Below, piece by piece: positions 5,500 to 7,295 of a stretch of DNA of 7,295 nt (positions are counted from its first letter, which is position 1; each line of letters starts with the position of its first letter). The notes beneath the pieces are model-generated. The model made no database searches and was not told the DNA's origin. It worked only from the letters and a program-made list of their open reading frames with translations. Source of the stretch: CAYSUS01 sp964434165 (GTDB lineage: Bacteria; Planctomycetota; Planctomycetia; Pirellulales; Thermoguttaceae); the NCBI GenBank assembly GCA_964434165.1, contig CAYSUS010000196.1, forward strand, positions 1 through 7,295. Reading direction: 5' to 3'. The translations under genes were made by a program, and so were the position numbers.

Positions 5500-5805
5500 A
5501 TGATTCGATACTGTTGCGACTTGTGCAAACGCGAGCTCGATCAGGATGAAGAGATCCGCTACGTGGTCAAGATCGAGGTCTCCGCGGCATTCGATCCGCA
5601 AGTCGTCGATGAGGACGAAGACGACCGCGACCACCTGCAAGAGATCCAGGATTTGCTCGAACGGCTTGCCGACCGCGACGACGACGTCGGCGAGGACGTC
5701 TACCGGGAGCTTCGCTTCGACCTCTGCTCGGAGTGCCGCCGCAAGTTCGTCAAGAATCCGCTCGGCCGCGAAGTCGCCAAGGTGCTCGACTTCAGCAACA
5801 ACTGA
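5500..5805 (+). CDS. Conserved small acidic protein with two CxxC motifs (probable zinc ribbon)
   Basis: A 101-residue protein of unknown function. It opens with 'MIRYCCDLCKRELD' (C6-x2-C9, with an extra C5) and has a second pair in 'RFDLCSECRRKF' (C76-x2-C79), a spacing typical of a tetracysteine zinc site joining the two ends of a small domain. Between them lies a beta-like segment 'IRYVVKIEVSAAFD', a very acidic stretch (about residues 37-66, rich in Asp and Glu) and a likely helix 'HLQEIQDLLERL'. The C-terminus 'KNPLGREVAKVLDFSNN' looks conserved, and I recall close relatives across planctomycetes, always annotated hypothetical. No DNA-binding or catalytic motif is seen; regulation or protein interaction is only a guess. 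It is followed 62 bases later by the nuclease-like gene on the same strand. Confidence 0.85.
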   Translation: MIRYCCDLCKRELDQDEEIRYVVKIEVSAAFDPQVVDEDEDDRDHLQEIQDLLERLADRDDDVGEDVYRELRFDLCSECRRKFVKNPLGREVAKVLDFSNN

Positions 5806-5867
5806 AAGCGGCCAGCGGACCTCTCGGTCCAAGACGGTGCGGGTGTTTAAACCCTAGCATCAGGGCG

Positions 5868-6569
5868 ATGATGAAGCGGCGCCGCGTCCGCTACGTGCGA
5901 CCCCGAGGCGCGCTGGGCCGCCGCCTCGCCGTGGCCGTGGTGGCGATCGCCGCCGTGGCGGCTCTCGCGCGTCTGGCCGGACGCTTCCAGAAGCCGGCGC
6001 CGACGTCCCTTTCCGAGGGCATCTACCGGGTCGAACGGGTCGTGGACGGCGACACCCTCCTCCTGGCCAACGGCGCCCGCGTGCGGCTGATCGGCGCCGA
6101 CACGCCGGAGACCGTCAAGCCGAACTCCCCCGTCGAGCCCTGGGGCCCCGAGGCCACCGAGTTCACCGAGCGGTTCGTGTCGGGCGGCGAGGTCCGCCTG
6201 GAGCTCGACCGCGAGCGGCTCGACAAGTACGGGCGCTTTCTAGCCTATGTGTGGGTCGAGGACCGCATGCTCAACGAGGAGCTCATCCGCGCGGGGCTCG
6301 CCCGTGCCCGCACCGGGTTCTCCTACTCCGAGGCCATGAAGCGCCGCTTCCGCCGCGCGGAGGAGGAGGCCCGACAGGCCCGGCGCGGGATCTGGACCGA
6401 CGGCGCGGCGCGGCGCGCATCCCCTCGCGAAGCCGCGTCCTTGAGACGCCCGCGGCCCGCTGCTAGAATCGCATCTTTCCACCCCACGATCTGGGTGCCG
6501 GCCGGGGGTCGGCACCTCGTCCAGGGCATCCTTTTTCCACACCGGAATGCGACCTGTGAGCACGCGTGA
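5868..6569 (+). CDS. Membrane-anchored thermonuclease-like protein (staphylococcal nuclease / SNase fold)
   Basis: A 233-residue protein. After a basic N-terminus (MMKRRRVRY) a hydrophobic segment at about residues 20-38 acts as signal anchor or signal peptide, so the enzyme should face outside the cytoplasm. The SNase domain spans about 50-176. Catalytic and calcium-site residues of staphylococcal nuclease are all present: D62 in 'VVDGDT' (D21), R73, D78 and E81 in 'RLIGADTPET' (R35, D40, E43) and R123 in 'DKYGRFLAY' (R87). Cleavage of DNA or RNA, with calcium, is expected. After 'RGIW' the last ~55 residues are Arg/Ala-rich and not part of the fold; this tail lies over the promoter and start of the next gene, with a 23-base overlap. 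Adjacent ATGs at 5868 and 5871 are both possible starts; AGGG at 5862-5865 fits 5871 slightly better. Confidence 0.9.
   Translation: MMKRRRVRYVRPRGALGRRLAVAVVAIAAVAALARLAGRFQKPAPTSLSEGIYRVERVVDGDTLLLANGARVRLIGADTPETVKPNSPVEPWGPEATEFTERFVSGGEVRLELDRERLDKYGRFLAYVWVEDRMLNEELIRAGLARARTGFSYSEAMKRRFRRAEEEARQARRGIWTDGAARRASPREAASLRRPRPAARIASFHPTIWVPAGGRHLVQGILFPHRNATCEHA
6441..6469 (+). promoter_or_regulatory. Sigma-70-type promoter of the isopropylmalate dehydrogenase gene, inside the nuclease gene
   Basis: TTGAGA (6441-6446) and TAGAAT (6464-6469) are separated by exactly 17 bases and each match five of six consensus bases. TG at 6461-6462 adds an extended -10. Transcription would begin near 6476, about 70 bases before the ATG at 6547. 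The element lies within codons 192-201 of the nuclease gene. Confidence 0.7.
6494..6516 (+). terminator. Strong hairpin in the dehydrogenase leader
   Basis: GGTGCCGGCC (6494-6503) pairs with GGTCGGCACC (6507-6516) over ten pairs, one of them G-U, with a GGG loop. Five T residues follow at 6532-6536, 15 bases after the stem, too far for a classical intrinsic terminator. It may slow or end transcripts from the nuclease gene, or structure the dehydrogenase leader. Confidence 0.4.
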
Positions 6570-7295
6570 TCCCCTGAAGGTAGCGGTACTTGGCGGTGAC
6601 GGCACCGGCCCGGAAGTGGCGGCCGAGGGCGTCAAGGTTCTCAAAGCGGTCGCGGGCCTGGAAGGCTTCGGCGTCGAGTTCCAGGATTTCGACCTGGGCG
6701 GCGATCGATATCTCAGCCGCGGCGAGATCCTGCCCGACAGCGTCGTCGAAGAGCTGAAGGCCTTCGACACGATCCTCCTGGGGGCGGTCGGGCACCCGGA
6801 CGTGGCGCCCGGCATCCTGGAGCGCGGCCTGCTCTTGCGGCTCCGTTTCGAGTTCGACCAGTACATCAACCTCCGGCCCGTGAAGCTCTACCCGGGCGTG
6901 GAGACCCCGCTCTCCGGCAAGGGGCCCGACGACGTGGACTTCGTCGTCGTGCGCGAGAACACCGAGGACCTGTACGCGGGCGTGGGCGGGCACCTGAAGA
7001 AGGGCACGCCCGACGAGGTGGCCATCCAGTCGGCCGTCTATACCCGAAAGGGCTGCGAGCGCTGCATCCGCTGGGCCTTCGAGTACACGCGCAAGCGCAA
7101 CCGCAAGAAGATGCTCACCCTCGTGGCCAAGACCAACGTGCTGACCTACGGGCACGACCTCTGGCAGCGCGTCTTCGACGAAGTGGCCACGGAGTACCCC
7201 GACGTGAAGACCGACTACAACCACGTCGATGCCTGCTGCATGTGGATGGTCAAGAACCCGGAGTACTACGACGTGATCGTGACCACGAACATGTT
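6547..7295 (+). CDS. leuB: 3-isopropylmalate dehydrogenase family (isocitrate/isopropylmalate dehydrogenase), 3' end missing
   Basis: The first 249 codons of a beta-decarboxylating dehydrogenase. 'KVAVLGGDGTGPEV' opens the fold. By comparison with Thermus LeuB from memory, R100, R110 and R136 fit the substrate arginines R94, R104 and R132, Y143 the Tyr in 'ENTEDLYAG', K195 and N197 (in 'VAKTNVL') K185 and N187, and D228 (in 'HVDAC') the metal ligand D217. L96-L97 fit the Leu pair that recognises the isopropyl group, while the Ser and Asn that mark isocitrate dehydrogenase are Gly94 and Leu96; this favours oxidation of 3-isopropylmalate in leucine synthesis over the TCA enzyme. The position of Glu87 is Arg93, so homoisocitrate or related substrates cannot be fully excluded. 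ATG 6547 is chosen because the frame begins just before the fold; GTG 6556 is an alternative. Cut by the window end. Confidence 0.88.
   Translation, partial: MRPVSTRDPLKVAVLGGDGTGPEVAAEGVKVLKAVAGLEGFGVEFQDFDLGGDRYLSRGEILPDSVVEELKAFDTILLGAVGHPDVAPGILERGLLLRLRFEFDQYINLRPVKLYPGVETPLSGKGPDDVDFVVVRENTEDLYAGVGGHLKKGTPDEVAIQSAVYTRKGCERCIRWAFEYTRKRNRKKMLTLVAKTNVLTYGHDLWQRVFDEVATEYPDVKTDYNHVDACCMWMVKNPEYYDVIVTTNM

Noticed and set aside
5426..5503. 25-codon upstream frame whose TGA overlaps the ATG of the double-CxxC gene
   Set aside because: Its ATG overlaps the proposed -10 TAGGAT, so it may not even be transcribed, and it has no ribosome site; the overlap is probably chance.

Overview
The window is GC-rich bacterial chromosomal DNA with eight protein genes, most likely from a planctomycete (Planctomycetota). 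This rests on family recognition from memory, not a search: an ECF-type sigma factor that begins like a widespread planctomycetal group, a short acidic double-CxxC protein that I associate with that phylum, a stand-alone HNH protein with the 'SVLVLNRLYMPV' N-terminus, and a SUMF1-domain protein whose upstream end resembles the planctomycetal hydrazine-synthase-alpha-like/SUMF1 fusions. Class or genus cannot be told.

Layout. 1-1118 (+): C-terminal part of a SUMF1 (formylglycine-generating-enzyme-like) protein, cut by the window start. 1212-2913 (+): a two-gene unit of a 55-residue single-span membrane protein ('YIDPGSG' type) followed by a five-span membrane protein with an extracytoplasmic alkaline-phosphatase/sulfatase fold. 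2917-2945: a perfect 14-bp palindrome at the convergent junction with an ECF sigma factor gene (2945-3523, -). 3524-3899: divergent control region with promoter-like elements for the sigma gene (-) and for a 7Fe ferredoxin gene (3900-4181, +). 4182-4286: convergent spacer with a 15-bp tandem duplication. 4287-4919 (-): HNH endonuclease-family protein. 4920-5499: about 580 bases without a convincing gene, holding a 21-bp direct repeat and three copies of a 12-bp motif. 5500-5805 (+): the double-CxxC protein. 5868-6569 (+): membrane-anchored staphylococcal-nuclease-like protein. 6547-7295 (+): a 3-isopropylmalate dehydrogenase gene, cut by the window end, whose 5' end overlaps the nuclease gene and whose likely promoter lies inside it.

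The genes do not form one pathway. The region looks like ordinary core chromosome: short independent transcription units, alternating strands, and no transposase, integrase, phage gene, CRISPR array, tRNA or rRNA. The clearest functional unit is the small membrane protein plus sulfatase-like enzyme. No new defence or mobile system is evident. The points most worth a second look are the small membrane gene, the SUMF1 protein that has lost one of its two catalytic-cysteine positions, the promoter inside the nuclease gene, and the repeats between 5167 and 5302.
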